The notes: a model not told the origin generated them from the letters alone. Positions 36,644 to 45,795 are shown, counted from the first letter of the stretch. The stretch: DNA of 64,000 bases from Marinobacterium sedimentorum (GCF_024267675.1 NZ_JALDYX010000017.1:1-64000); one strand, 5' to 3'. Numbers and translations are program-made.

Positions 36644-37468
36644 ATGGAACTGAAACGCACCCTGCCAACGGCCGTCGACAACGCCCTGGAATACCTGACA
36701 GAGGCTACCGGCCTGCCGAAGAAGCGCTTAAAGGATGCCATGAACAAGGGCGCCGTCTGGCTGATACGCGGCACCCACGAGCGTCGCCTGCGCCGCGCCA
36801 ATAGCCCACTGAAGGCCGGCGACCGGATCGAACTCTATTACGACGAAGCCCTGCTGGAGCTCAAGCCTCCCCAGCTTAGCCCCATCGAAGACCGCATGGG
36901 CTATACCCTCTGGTACAAGACCGCTGGCGTGATGTCGCAGGGCACCCGCTATGGCGATCATATGGCGCTGCCGCGCATGGCAGAGCTGGCCTATGGCTAC
37001 AAGCGGGAGATTTACACGGTACACCGGCTGGATCGCGAAACCCGCGGTCTGATACTGCTGGCGCATAATCGCAAGATGGCGGCGATACTGTCGAAACTGT
37101 TTCAGGATGGCGCGGTAGAAAAGGGTTACCAGGCTGTTGTGCTGGGAGAGGCACCACTGGAGGGGACTGTTGATCTGCCGCTGGACGACAAGGCCGCCAT
37201 CACCCATTTCACGCGGCTGGAATATGACGCCGAGCGCAACACCAGCGTACTGGAGATTCGCATCGAACATGGCCGTACCCATCAGATTCGCCGCCACCTG
37301 GCCCATATTGGTCACCCGGTGATGGGGGATCCGCGTTACGGTGAGGGCAACAAGAACCGAGAGGGCCTGTTACTGGTCGCGCACCGGCTCAACTTTATCT
37401 GCCCCATGCGCCGCCAGCCCACCGAATTCCAGCTGCCCCAGCCGTTCGTCACTAAAGCCAACAGCTGA
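36644..37468 (+). CDS. RluA-family RNA pseudouridine synthase
   Basis: The 274 residues contain an N-terminal S4-like segment (VDNALEYLTEATGLPKKRLK) and the catalytic motif HRLDRETRGL, with the nucleophile aspartate D130. The family's EHGRTHQIRRHLAHIGHPVM motif with GDPRYGEG is also present. It isomerises uridine to pseudouridine in rRNA or tRNA. It resembles shorter RluA-type proteins of unknown target. It lies 95 bases after tlyA and could be co-transcribed or have its own promoter (GTATACTTG region). Confidence 0.88.
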   Translation: MELKRTLPTAVDNALEYLTEATGLPKKRLKDAMNKGAVWLIRGTHERRLRRANSPLKAGDRIELYYDEALLELKPPQLSPIEDRMGYTLWYKTAGVMSQGTRYGDHMALPRMAELAYGYKREIYTVHRLDRETRGLILLAHNRKMAAILSKLFQDGAVEKGYQAVVLGEAPLEGTVDLPLDDKAAITHFTRLEYDAERNTSVLEIRIEHGRTHQIRRHLAHIGHPVMGDPRYGEGNKNREGLLLVAHRLNFICPMRRQPTEFQLPQPFVTKANS

Positions 37469-37489
37469 GCTGACGCCGGAGCTGGCGGG

Positions 37490-38326
37490 CTATTCGCCCA
37501 CCAGCTGCTTCAGCTCCCAGCGGCCCTGTTCGGGTGCAATCAGGTTCTGCAACATCGGCAGCGCCTCCTTGAGTTCGCCCGGTAGCGTCCAGGGCGGATT
37601 GATCATGAAGAGGCCGCTGGATGTCATGCCGAAGTCCTCGGTATCAGGCCCCAGCCCCAGCTCCGCCTGCCACAGATTACGCACACCGGCATTCCTGAAA
37701 CCACGCACCATCTCATCAATGCGCGCCCGCACCACCACCGGATACCAGATCAGGTAGGTGCCAATCGGGAAGCGCTTGTAGCCCTCGAGCACAGCCTTAA
37801 GCACCTGGCGGTAATCACCCTTGTTCTCGTAAGGCGGATCAATCAATACCAGCGCGCGCTTTGACGGCGGTGGCAACAGCGCCTTGAGGCTGACAAAGCC
37901 ATCACTGCGCTCGACCCGCACCCGGCGATCAGTTGCGAAACGCTCGCTCAGCAGGCGATAGTCGCTGGGGTGCAGCTCAAACAGACGTAACGCGTCCTGC
38001 TGGCGCAGCAACTGCGCGGCCACCAGGGGCGAGCCGGGATAATGCTCCAGATCCCCCTTGGGATTGATCTGGCGCAACACCGCCATCAGCGGCGTCAGGG
38101 CATCGGGCAGAGGCTGCCCCCAAAGACGCCCTATACCCGCTTCAAACTCCGCGGTCTTTTTGGACATGGCGGCGCCCAGGTGATAGCCGCCGGCACCGGC
38201 GTGGGTATCCAGATACAGCAGCGGCGTATCCTTGGTGGTCATGTACTCAAGTGTGCGGGCAAGAACCAGGTGTTTCAGTACATCGGCATAGTTGCCGGCA
38301 TGATAAGCATGACGATAGCTGAGCAT
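37490..38326 (-). CDS. rlmJ: 23S rRNA (adenine(2030)-N6)-methyltransferase
   Basis: It methylates A2030 of 23S rRNA. The 278 residues start with the typical MLSYRHAYHAGNYADVLKH, have the SAM-binding YLDTHAGAGGYHL, and the catalytic DPPY at 163-166 (LIDPPYENKGDY). The C-terminal SGLFMINPPWTLPGELKEAL is diagnostic. The start is ATG 38326. Upstream codons to 38425 overlap the region next to the stress-protein gene and are not conserved. It converges on the pseudouridine synthase gene. Confidence 0.95.
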   Translation of the reverse strand: MLSYRHAYHAGNYADVLKHLVLARTLEYMTTKDTPLLYLDTHAGAGGYHLGAAMSKKTAEFEAGIGRLWGQPLPDALTPLMAVLRQINPKGDLEHYPGSPLVAAQLLRQQDALRLFELHPSDYRLLSERFATDRRVRVERSDGFVSLKALLPPPSKRALVLIDPPYENKGDYRQVLKAVLEGYKRFPIGTYLIWYPVVVRARIDEMVRGFRNAGVRNLWQAELGLGPDTEDFGMTSSGLFMINPPWTLPGELKEALPMLQNLIAPEQGRWELKQLVGE

Positions 38327-38402
38327 CGGCTTTCCGGAGGCATTAAAAGTCGGGGGGCGCCAGCATACGCCGTCCCCCCGGGGGATTCCACTGTAAAACG
38401 GC

Positions 38403-38894
38403 TTAGTCTGCCGGTAGCGGCACAATCAGTACCGGGCGATCACTGTGATGCATCACGCGCTGGGCGCTGGACCCCATAAACATCTTCGCCAGCACAGAAT
38501 GGGTGCGCGTGCCCATGACAATCATGTCGGCATCTATCTTCCGTGCCGCGGCGAGAATCTTCTCTTCGACATTGCCCTTTTCGATCAGCACCAGGGGTTT
38601 GCTGAGCGCCTCGGCCTTACCCGCAGGCACCTCTTCGGCCCAGAATGCCTCCACCCGCTGCATCATCTTGTTGCGCAGGTCTTCAATTCCGGTCTTGCGC
38701 AGTTGTGCCAGCACCTCGGGCTCGAAGTGGGTGTCGATCAGCGCCTCGGTTGACGGGCTCAGCACCTCAACCACATGCAAAAAAGTGATAGTGGCACCAT
38801 GCTCAATCGCCAGTTTCACCGCCATGCGCAGTGCCGGCACCGAGTTTTCGCCCAGGTCCGATGCATACAGAATTTGCTTGATATCAGGTAGCAT
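38403..38894 (-). CDS. Universal stress protein (UspA superfamily)
   Basis: The 163-residue single-domain protein begins IKQILYASDLGENSVPALRM and ends with the nucleotide-binding loop GTRTHSVLAKMFMGSSAQRV followed by VLIVPLP. The glycine-loop pattern suggests the ATP-binding Usp group. AAGGAG precedes the ATG by nine bases. It precedes rlmJ by 76 bases on the same strand. The role is stress survival in general, with no specific partner visible. Confidence 0.88.
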   Translation of the reverse strand: MLPDIKQILYASDLGENSVPALRMAVKLAIEHGATITFLHVVEVLSPSTEALIDTHFEPEVLAQLRKTGIEDLRNKMMQRVEAFWAEEVPAGKAEALSKPLVLIEKGNVEEKILAAARKIDADMIVMGTRTHSVLAKMFMGSSAQRVMHHSDRPVLIVPLPAD

Positions 38895-38949
38895 GATTCA
38901 CGTCTCCTTTAGTTAAATGCCACAGCGCCTTTCTCCTCTATCCCCAGGC

Positions 38950-39264
38950 TCAGTACTGCGTATCGGGAATCTGCACCACCAGCCCATCGAGCTTTGGAGA
39001 TACTTCGAGCTGACAACTGAGGCGGCTGTTGGCTTTGCGCTCCGCGGCCACGAATTCGAGCATTTCGAGTTCCTCCTCGCCAGGCTCATCCACCGCCCCG
39101 GACACCACATAGACATGGCAGGTTGCGCAGCTGCAGCCGCCACCGCACTGGGCCACGATGCCTTCAATCCCCTTGTCTATCGCGCCTTCCATCACGCTCC
39201 AGCCATCGGGTATCACCAGCTCCTGACGCTGCCCATCCGGTTCTATGTAGGTAATCCTCGCCAT
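38950..39264 (-). CDS. 2Fe-2S ferredoxin, adrenodoxin-like
   Basis: This 104-residue electron carrier has cluster ligands C40, C46, C49 and C84 (AQCGGGCSCATCHVYV and RLSCQ), the spacing of adrenodoxin/putidaredoxin-type ferredoxins. These usually serve cytochrome P450 or ring-hydroxylating oxygenases. No such partner gene is present in the window. The ATG at 39264 follows AGGGGA. The longer frame to 39357 runs through non-conserved sequence. Confidence 0.9.
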   Translation of the reverse strand: MARITYIEPDGQRQELVIPDGWSVMEGAIDKGIEGIVAQCGGGCSCATCHVYVVSGAVDEPGEEELEMLEFVAAERKANSRLSCQLEVSPKLDGLVVQIPDTQY

Positions 39265-39407
39265 TGCCGTCCCCTTGCCTGTCGATATACCAAGTGTAGC
39301 CAGTGCAGCACACAGACGCGGGCATGCAAGCCACAACAGCCAGGGAATTGGCAACAAAATAACATCCTGCGTTGCACCTATAGCGCAGTTGCCTTAATAT
39401 CCACCCC

Positions 39408-39519
39408 GCTCTTGGGGGAGTAATCTTCCGGTCGGCCGCGCCGACCAGAGTGGCTGTCAACATACTTGGGCCCCATGCCCATGGCAGTCACGTCCTGCGG
39501 GATTGATGAGACCTGAGAC
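39408..39519 (+). promoter_or_regulatory. yybP-ykoY (manganese) riboswitch
   Basis: Conserved elements occur in the expected order: GGGGAGTAATCTTCC, a GGTCGG-CCGACC hairpin, GTCAACATACTTGGGCC, and the terminal GGGATTGATGAGACCTGAG. The family binds Mn2+. Downstream, TCCTGGCGGGC at 39532-39542 can pair with GCCCGCCCAGGA at 39575-39586. That pairing covers the AGGA ribosome site of the next gene, so the expression platform probably acts on translation. Confidence 0.88.
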
Positions 39520-39594
39520 ACGACAAGCTGCTCCTGGCGGGCCGGCTTGCTGTGTCTTGGTGTTTTCAATTCAAGCCCGCCCAGGAACATGCCC

Positions 39595-40155
39595 ATGGAA
39601 GCCCTGCTAGCCTCTGCCTCTGCCGTCGCCATCGCCGAGATCGGTGACAAAACCCAGCTCCTTTCGCTTTTTCTCGCCTCGCGCTTTGTCCAGCGCAACG
39701 CCATCATTGCCGGCATCCTGCTCGCGACCCTGCTCAATCACGCCCTTTCCGCCTGGCTCGGCGTCTGGGTTGCCCACTGGATTCCCGCCACCTGGCTGCC
39801 CTGGATCATTGGGCTGAGCTTTATTGCCGTCGGCCTCTGGGTACTGATTCCCGACAAGGAAGACGACGAAAACGCCGGCGTACTGCGCTTTGGCGCCTTT
39901 ATCGCCACCTGCGTACTGTTCTTTATTGCCGAAATTGGCGACAAGACCCAGATAGCGACCGTCATTCTGGCTGCGCGCTTTGACGATGCCACCTTCTGGG
40001 TCATCATCGGCACGACGCTCGGCATGATGCTGGCCAATGTCCCTGTGGTGTACGCCGGCGCCTGGCTGATGCAGCGCCTGCCACTGGCCTGGGCCCGGCG
40101 CGGCGCCTGCCTGTTATTTGCAGGCCTGGGTATCGCGGCCATACTGATGCAGTAG
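39595..40155 (+). CDS. GDT1/TMEM165 (UPF0016) family cation exporter, probable manganese exporter
   Basis: This 186-residue membrane protein consists of two related halves, each with the signature E-I-G-D-K-T (15-20 and 113-118), about six helices in all. The family exchanges Mn2+ or Ca2+ for protons. The yybP-ykoY riboswitch directly upstream makes Mn2+ efflux the best assignment. The second of two close ATGs (39595) is preferred, being eight bases after AGGA. The ATG at 39589 would be too close. Confidence 0.9.
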   Translation: MEALLASASAVAIAEIGDKTQLLSLFLASRFVQRNAIIAGILLATLLNHALSAWLGVWVAHWIPATWLPWIIGLSFIAVGLWVLIPDKEDDENAGVLRFGAFIATCVLFFIAEIGDKTQIATVILAARFDDATFWVIIGTTLGMMLANVPVVYAGAWLMQRLPLAWARRGACLLFAGLGIAAILMQ

Positions 40156-40282
40156 CATCCTTAGCCTGGCGAAGCCCTGCCCGGATGTGAAACCGACAGA
40201 TTCGGGCAATAATTTACGAACAAAACATAAAAATTAACAAAAAAACGCAAAACAAACCCACGCTACACTTGTTATTTAATTA

Positions 40283-40296
40283 AATTTACGTAAATT
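40283..40296. promoter_or_regulatory. A/T-rich palindrome upstream of pgi
   Basis: AATTTACGTAAATT is a perfect 14-base palindrome, next to ATTTAATTAAAT (40274-40285). It lies 66 bases before the pgi ATG in a markedly A/T-rich leader. It may be a regulator site. No family is assigned. Confidence 0.4.
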
Positions 40297-40361
40297 AACA
40301 CAACTAAGATTCATCCTGGTCTACGACCGTTGATCGGTAACCCTAATAAGAGGAGCCCGAG

Positions 40362-42029
40362 ATGGCCAACATCTCAGATTCTGACGCCTGGAAATTTCTG
40401 CAACAGCACGCCGGAGAAATTGGCGACGTTCATCTGCGCGATCTGTTCGAGCAGGACCCGAACCGTTACGAAAAATATTCGATTCGAGTGCAGAATATCC
40501 TGCTGGATTACTCCAAAAATCCGGTCACGGACGAAACCATGCAGGGCCTGCTGGATCTTGCCAAAGCTGCCGGCGTTGAAAACTGGCGCGAGCGCATGTT
40601 CCACGGCGACCGTATCAACTCCACCGAAAACCGCGCCGTACTGCATACAGCCCTGCGTAACCGCACCAACACGCCTGTGTACCTCGATGGCGAAAATGTC
40701 ATGGAAGTGGTCAACCACGAACTCGGCCGCATGAAAGCCTTTGTCGATTCGGTTCGCAAGGGCGAGTGGCGCGGCTATTCCGGCAAGCGCATCACCGATG
40801 TCGTCAACATCGGTGTCGGCGGTTCGGATCTGGGACCGCGCATGGTGACCCAGGCATTGCGCCGTTATGCCGATGACCGCATCAAGGTGCATTTCGTCTC
40901 CAACGTCGACGGCGTTGAAATTGCCAACGTGCTGCGCCCGCTCAACCCCGAGCGCGTCATGTTTGTGGTGGCCTCCAAGACCTTTACCACCAGCGAAACA
41001 ATGACCAATGCCCAGACCGCACGCAACTGGCTGATGTCCTCCGCCTTTGACGAGCGTGCGGTAGGCAGCCACTTCGTGGCCGTATCCACTAACCACGAAG
41101 CGGTGAAAACCTTTGGTATCAAGCGTGAAAACACCTTCCAGATGTGGGACTGGGTCGGCGGTCGTTATTCGCTCTGGTCGGTCATAGGCCTGCCCATCGC
41201 GCTCTGCCTGGGCTTCAAACAGTTCGAAGCGCTGCTCACCGGCGCCCACGAAATGGACATCCATTTCCGGGATGCGCCCATGGAGAAGAACGCACCGGTA
41301 CTGCTGGCACTGGTCGGCCTGTGGAACAGCACTTTCCTGGGCCGTCAGTCCCAGGCGATTCTGCCCTACGACTGGCCTCTGGCACGCTTCGCCGCCTATC
41401 TGCAGCAGGCCGATATGGAAAGTAACGGCAAGTCGGTCGACCATGACGGCAACCAGGTTCCCTACAGCACCGGTTCCATCATCTGGGGCTCTCTGGGCAT
41501 CGATGGACAGCACGCATTTTATCAGTATCTGCACCAGAGCAAGACCGTGGTGCCGGCCGACTTCATCGGCTCAATTGAAAGCAGCACGCCCGTGCGCGGT
41601 CACCATGAAAACCTCATGGCCAACTTCTTCGCCCAGACCGAAGCCCTGATGAACGGCATCGACGAAGGCGAAGTACGCCGCGATCTGGAAGCCAAGGGCA
41701 TGAAGCCGGACGCGATTGACGCGCTGATTCCCCACAAGGTGCACGCCGGCGATCGTCCGACCAACACCCTGCTGCTGGAACGCCTTGATCCCCGCACCCT
41801 GGGCGCTCTGATTGCACTGTACGAACACAAGATCTTCGTACAGGGCGTGATCTGGGATATCTGTTCCTTTGACCAGTGGGGCGTTGAACTTGGCAAGACC
41901 CTGGCCAAGCAGATACTGCCGGAACTGACCGGCGGTGCCGTATCGGACAAACATGACAGTTCGACCCGGCACCTGATCGAGTACTTCAACGAACAGCGCC
42001 GCAAGACCGCCGAAGAAGCAGGGCGCTGA
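40362..42029 (+). CDS. pgi: Glucose-6-phosphate isomerase
   Basis: It interconverts glucose-6-phosphate and fructose-6-phosphate. The 555 residues match the bacterial enzyme: VNIGVGGSDLGPRMVTQALR, VASKTFTTSETMTNA, the signature GRYSLWSVIGLPIALCLGF, and the C-terminal FDQWGVELGKTLAKQI with the catalytic lysine. GAGGAG precedes the ATG. It is followed at 41 bases by mgsA, coupling upper glycolysis with the methylglyoxal bypass. Confidence 0.97.
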   Translation: MANISDSDAWKFLQQHAGEIGDVHLRDLFEQDPNRYEKYSIRVQNILLDYSKNPVTDETMQGLLDLAKAAGVENWRERMFHGDRINSTENRAVLHTALRNRTNTPVYLDGENVMEVVNHELGRMKAFVDSVRKGEWRGYSGKRITDVVNIGVGGSDLGPRMVTQALRRYADDRIKVHFVSNVDGVEIANVLRPLNPERVMFVVASKTFTTSETMTNAQTARNWLMSSAFDERAVGSHFVAVSTNHEAVKTFGIKRENTFQMWDWVGGRYSLWSVIGLPIALCLGFKQFEALLTGAHEMDIHFRDAPMEKNAPVLLALVGLWNSTFLGRQSQAILPYDWPLARFAAYLQQADMESNGKSVDHDGNQVPYSTGSIIWGSLGIDGQHAFYQYLHQSKTVVPADFIGSIESSTPVRGHHENLMANFFAQTEALMNGIDEGEVRRDLEAKGMKPDAIDALIPHKVHAGDRPTNTLLLERLDPRTLGALIALYEHKIFVQGVIWDICSFDQWGVELGKTLAKQILPELTGGAVSDKHDSSTRHLIEYFNEQRRKTAEEAGR

Positions 42030-42070
42030 GGCTCAGCCTCAGCCCACCCTGCCCCCCTGGAGAAAATCCG

Positions 42071-42529
42071 ATGCAGCAGAAAGTGATTCAGATGCCGGCC
42101 CTCAAGCGCATTGCGCTGATTGCCCACGACAATATGAAGCACGAGTTGATTGACTGGTCACGCCAGAATCTGCAGCAACTGAGCCAGCACCGGCTGTTTG
42201 CCACCGGCACCACCGGCCTTATGCTAGAGCAGGAGTTGCAGCTGCAGATCAACAAACTGATCAGTGGCCCCCTGGGCGGTGATCAGCAGATCGGCGCCAT
42301 GCTGGTTGATCAGCAGATCGACATGGTGATCTTCTTCTGGGACCCGTTCGAGCCCATGCCCCATGACCCGGACGTCAAGGCGCTGCTGCGCATTGCCGCG
42401 GTCTGGAATGTGCCTGTGGCCTGCAACCGCAGCACCGCGGACTTTGTGATCGGCTCAGCACTGATGAACCAGAGCCACGAATACCGGGTGCCGGACTACG
42501 ACGCTTACATCAAGCAACGCATAGGCTAA
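42071..42529 (+). CDS. mgsA: Methylglyoxal synthase
   Basis: It turns dihydroxyacetone phosphate into methylglyoxal and phosphate, relieving phosphosugar stress. The 152 residues include IALIAHDNMKHELIDW, LFATGTTGLML, the active-site aspartate D71 in SGPLGGDQQIGA, and FFWDPFEPMPHDPDV. GGAG precedes the ATG. It is probably co-transcribed with pgi and shares the terminator at 42553-42583. Confidence 0.95.
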   Translation: MQQKVIQMPALKRIALIAHDNMKHELIDWSRQNLQQLSQHRLFATGTTGLMLEQELQLQINKLISGPLGGDQQIGAMLVDQQIDMVIFFWDPFEPMPHDPDVKALLRIAAVWNVPVACNRSTADFVIGSALMNQSHEYRVPDYDAYIKQRIG

Positions 42530-42552
42530 TGCCCTCGGTCACGCGAGCCTAA

Positions 42553-42583
42553 AAAGCCGGCAGCCCTCAGGGCTGTCGGCTTT
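42553..42583. terminator. Terminator hairpin between mgsA and the MFS gene
   Basis: The AAAGCCGGCAGCCC and GGCTGTCGGCTTT arms have a four-base loop. On the minus strand it overlaps the last codons of the MFS gene and is followed by T residues. Confidence 0.75.
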
Positions 42584-43826
42584 CCACCTTATCCTGCTCA
42601 CCTTCCTCCTGCACCGCCCGATACAACTCATCCGAGCTGTACTGCGAGCCTGGCTGAGGCACAAAGCGAGGCTTGCTCTGGGCCATGCCGCGCCGCGCAC
42701 TCTGATACAGACTGAACAACGCCAGCATAAAGGCCACCGCGCCGTTAAACACAAACAGACCCGACGGCCCCAGGGCCGACATGGCAGTACCACTGAGAAA
42801 GGGCCCAAGGATGGCACCAATGCCAAAGCCTGCCAGCAAGGCCCCGGCGGTTTGCATGCGCCGCCCGGGATCGCCCCAGTCGTTGGCGTGGGCGCCCGCC
42901 AGGGAATAGAGCGTAAAGGCCAGACAGCCATAGCTGAAACTGCCGAGCAACAACCACTTCACCTCCACTTCCTGCATCACCAGCCAGGCCAGTGCCCCGC
43001 AGCACAGCGTGGTACCGGTGGACGCCAGGGCGATCACCTTGCGTCGCTCGATACGATCAGACAGACGCCCCAGGGGTATCTGCAGCACCAGGCCACCGAG
43101 AATGCCACAGGCCAGAAAGAGCGCGATTTCATCGGCCGAGAGGCCCGCATCCTGCGCCGACAGCGGCCCCATGGTATAGAAGGACGCATTGATCAGGCCG
43201 GCTGCCATGGCGCCGAAAAAGCCCACCGGAGAAGCCTTGAGCACCGGTGAAATGCGCAGCGGCCCGGGCGGTTCCGGCAGCGGTGCCACAGTGCGGGTCA
43301 GCAGCACCGGAATCAGCGAGACCGAAAATGTAATGGAGGCCAGCAGAAAGAGCCGGTAGCCCCCCGGGTCATCCAGCATGAGCAGCAGTTGCGCCGAGCC
43401 CGCCCCCAGATAATTGATAATCATGTAGATCGACAGCACGGCGCCGCGGTTATGATCCTCAGCCCTGGCATTGAGCCAGCTCTCGGTCACCACTATGAGC
43501 CCCGCCATGCTGAAGCCCGCAATCAGACGCAGCACAAACCAGAGCGAGGGCGACACCACCAGCATGTGCAGCAGCGGCGTAATGGAAATCAGCGACGCAA
43601 AGACCCCAAAGGCGCGGATATGGCCCACCTTGTTGACCACGCCGGCCGCATAGCGCGCCCCCAGAAACAGACCGATAAAATAGCTGCCCATCACAAGGCC
43701 GATCAGCTCGGTGGGAAAACCCTCCAGCCGGGTACGCAGGCTGAGCAGAGTGGTAAACATGCCGTTGGCCAGCAACAGCAATCCATAGCTGGCCAGCAGT
43801 GCGGTCAGCTGACGAATAGGCCCCAT
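42567..43826 (-). CDS. MFS transporter, YcaD-like
   Basis: The 419-residue carrier has twelve predicted helices in two halves. The A-motif-like loops are YFIGLFLGARYAAGVVNKVG in the first half and IPLGRLSDRIERRK in the second. The N-terminus and the VVTESWLNARAEDHNRGAVL segment resemble the YcaD/UMF2 subgroup, whose substrates are unknown. The C-terminal 35 residues are hydrophilic and rich in Gln, Ser and Glu. It is monocistronic. Confidence 0.85.
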   Translation of the reverse strand: MGPIRQLTALLASYGLLLLANGMFTTLLSLRTRLEGFPTELIGLVMGSYFIGLFLGARYAAGVVNKVGHIRAFGVFASLISITPLLHMLVVSPSLWFVLRLIAGFSMAGLIVVTESWLNARAEDHNRGAVLSIYMIINYLGAGSAQLLLMLDDPGGYRLFLLASITFSVSLIPVLLTRTVAPLPEPPGPLRISPVLKASPVGFFGAMAAGLINASFYTMGPLSAQDAGLSADEIALFLACGILGGLVLQIPLGRLSDRIERRKVIALASTGTTLCCGALAWLVMQEVEVKWLLLGSFSYGCLAFTLYSLAGAHANDWGDPGRRMQTAGALLAGFGIGAILGPFLSGTAMSALGPSGLFVFNGAVAFMLALFSLYQSARRGMAQSKPRFVPQPGSQYSSDELYRAVQEEGEQDKVESRQP

Positions 43827-43977
43827 TGATCAAACATCCCTGGTCTGCAGTAAAAGACGCGGCACCCCTTTGGTGCACCGGTATCTTGGCCTGTTAGGCC
43901 CCGGGGCGCCAGCGCGACAAAGGCGTCCTAGCAGATTAATTGCGCCCAACCCCAGCGCAAAACGCTCGAACGCGAAA

Positions 43978-44003
43978 ACGCCCGGACATTGCTGCCCGGG
44001 CGT
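43978..44003 (-). terminator. Terminator-like hairpin downstream of the NhaC-type gene
   Basis: ACGCCCGG/CCGGGCGT arms are followed on the minus strand by TTTTCG. It stands 185 bases beyond the gene, after the repeat. Confidence 0.5.
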
Positions 44004-44019
44004 TGATGTTTGCTATTAA

Positions 44020-44182
44020 CCGGGCGGACAAATAGGTTCTCTACCTATTTGTCCGTCACGCCATAAAAACGGGCGCAGGTGCACGGACATGCTGATTTTT
44101 CTGGCGTTCGCACTGGCCTGCGGCCAGTGATGAAGCTTCCCTGCTTCATGTATTAACCTGCCGGGTTAATAACCGGCTCAGA
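44020..44182. repeat. Palindrome-chain repeat, copy 3
   Basis: GGACAAATAGG/CCTATTTGTCC is followed by ACGGGCGCAGGTGC, GGACATGCTGA, a CTGGCC/GGCCAG hairpin, ATGAAGC/GCTTCAT and GGTTAATAACCGG. It aligns with 8660-8805 and, more loosely, 4540-4815. Confidence 0.65.
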
Positions 44183-44188
44183 GTCGGT

Positions 44189-45673
44189 CTAGAGCATAAA
44201 ACCCAGCGCCAGGAATCCGATGGCCGAAACCACACCGCCGAGCATCGCATAGGGCAGCTGGGTAATGGCGTGACTCATGGGGCTGATACCACAGGCCTTG
44301 GCCGAGAGTACCGTGGAGTCGCCGTAAAAGCAGGCATGGGAACCGAAGGCGGACGCCGAGATCATGGCGCCCACCACCAGCGGAATATCGGCGTTAACGG
44401 CCAGCGCCAGCGGCAGGATGATCGGCATGCCCACCACGAAAATGCCCCAGAAGGATGCCGTGGCAAAAGCCAGCGCCGCCATCACCACGAAGGCCACCAT
44501 GGGCAGCATTTCCGAGGTCATGAAGGTCGTCGTCGCATTGATCACGTATTCGGTGGTGCCCAGGGTATCGTTGACTTCCGCCAGCATGAAGCCGCAGAAC
44601 AGCGTGCCCAGTGGCATGATCATGCCGACAAACCCCTTGAGAATGCCGTCGAACATCTGCCCGACACTCAGCAGCCGCTGCACGCCGAAGAATGCCAGGG
44701 TCACGAAGATCGACGCCATGGCACCGGACATGATGTCGATATCGAAATACCAGGTGAAGAAAATCAGCGACGCGATGGGCATGAAGAAATTCAGCGTATG
44801 GGATTTCTCCACACCGGCGTCCATCTCGACGTTATGCGGGATATCGGCGTCGCTTACCACCTGACCGGTGCTTTCTACCCGTTTCTCGGCGTCTTTCATT
44901 TTGCCCAGCAGCGGCAGCTTGCCGCTGATGGCCAGCATCACCACCGCCAGGCAGACCCAGGCATAGAGCATATAGGGAATGGAGCTGATGAACAGGTCAA
45001 TACCCTGGCCTTCGGCTGCAACATTGTTTTCTTCCAGCAGGCCGGAGAAGAACACCGCCCAGGTCGAGAATGGCAGAATAATGCACACCGGCGCCGCCGT
45101 GGAATCCACCACGTAGGCGAGGAATTCCCGCGAGGTCTTGACCCGGTCCGTGGCCTTGCGCATCGAGGCGCCGATGGTCAGTGCATTGAGATAGTCATCG
45201 ATAAAGATCACCAGACCCAGGGCCATGGTCGAGAACAGGGTGCCCTTTTTCGTGTGCACCTTGGTGGTCAGCCAGCGGCCGAAGGCTTCGGCGCCGCCCC
45301 CCATGGTCACCAGGGCGATCATGCTGCCCATCAGGCCGCAGGCGACAAAGATCCAGGCCACCGTCTCGTTCATGAAGACATCGAGGAAGGTACTGCCCAG
45401 CACCGGAATAAAGTCCGCCACCGAATTGGTCATGATCAGGCCCACCAGCACGCCGATAAACAGCGATTCGATGGTGCGCTTAGTATAGAGCGCGGTGGCG
45501 ATCACCACGCCGGTCGGCAGCAGGCTGAGCATGCCGAAGTTGCCATCCGCACCATAGGTCTGGAAGCAGTAAAGTGCAAAGGCGATCACCGCCAGTGCGA
45601 TGGCACCAACGGCAATGGGCTGACTCGTTCGCGCTGTGTTCAGGTTCATAGCCGCGTCAGTTGAAGTCGTCAT
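44189..45673 (-). CDS. NhaC-family (Na+/H+ antiporter-like) transporter
   Basis: This 494-residue membrane protein has about eleven helices. Family motifs include LGLVIFIDDYLNALTIGASM, VDSTAAPVCIILPFSTWAVF, and GSHACFYGDSTVLSAKACGI with the SPMSHAITQLPYA segment after it. NhaC-type proteins exchange cations or organic amines for Na+/H+. Being last in a row with agmatine deiminase and a polyamine aminotransferase, it may carry agmatine or putrescine rather than serve pH homeostasis. That is an inference from context. GAGGGA precedes the ATG. Confidence 0.8.
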   Translation of the reverse strand: MTTSTDAAMNLNTARTSQPIAVGAIALAVIAFALYCFQTYGADGNFGMLSLLPTGVVIATALYTKRTIESLFIGVLVGLIMTNSVADFIPVLGSTFLDVFMNETVAWIFVACGLMGSMIALVTMGGGAEAFGRWLTTKVHTKKGTLFSTMALGLVIFIDDYLNALTIGASMRKATDRVKTSREFLAYVVDSTAAPVCIILPFSTWAVFFSGLLEENNVAAEGQGIDLFISSIPYMLYAWVCLAVVMLAISGKLPLLGKMKDAEKRVESTGQVVSDADIPHNVEMDAGVEKSHTLNFFMPIASLIFFTWYFDIDIMSGAMASIFVTLAFFGVQRLLSVGQMFDGILKGFVGMIMPLGTLFCGFMLAEVNDTLGTTEYVINATTTFMTSEMLPMVAFVVMAALAFATASFWGIFVVGMPIILPLALAVNADIPLVVGAMISASAFGSHACFYGDSTVLSAKACGISPMSHAITQLPYAMLGGVVSAIGFLALGFML

Positions 45674-45795
45674 CTGTGTCCCTCGTTATAGTTGTTTTTC
45701 GCCGCAACGGGAACGCGACACCAGACCCCGCTCACATCAGGGGCCTGCCGTCGACTTATTGCAACGATGATTTAGAGTGTGACTGCTACCCCGGA

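Larger units (their letters stand above)
43827..44188. other. Intergenic region with hairpins and palindrome-chain repeat
   Basis: No gene is seen. It holds a terminator-like hairpin (43978-44003) and the third copy of the palindrome-chain repeat (44020-44182), directly behind the NhaC-type gene. Confidence 0.6.

Noticed and set aside
44270..45664. 464-codon plus-strand frame opposite the NhaC-type gene
   Set aside because: Antisense shadow: rich in His, Gln, Arg and Gly, with no ribosome site, while the minus strand encodes a clear membrane protein.
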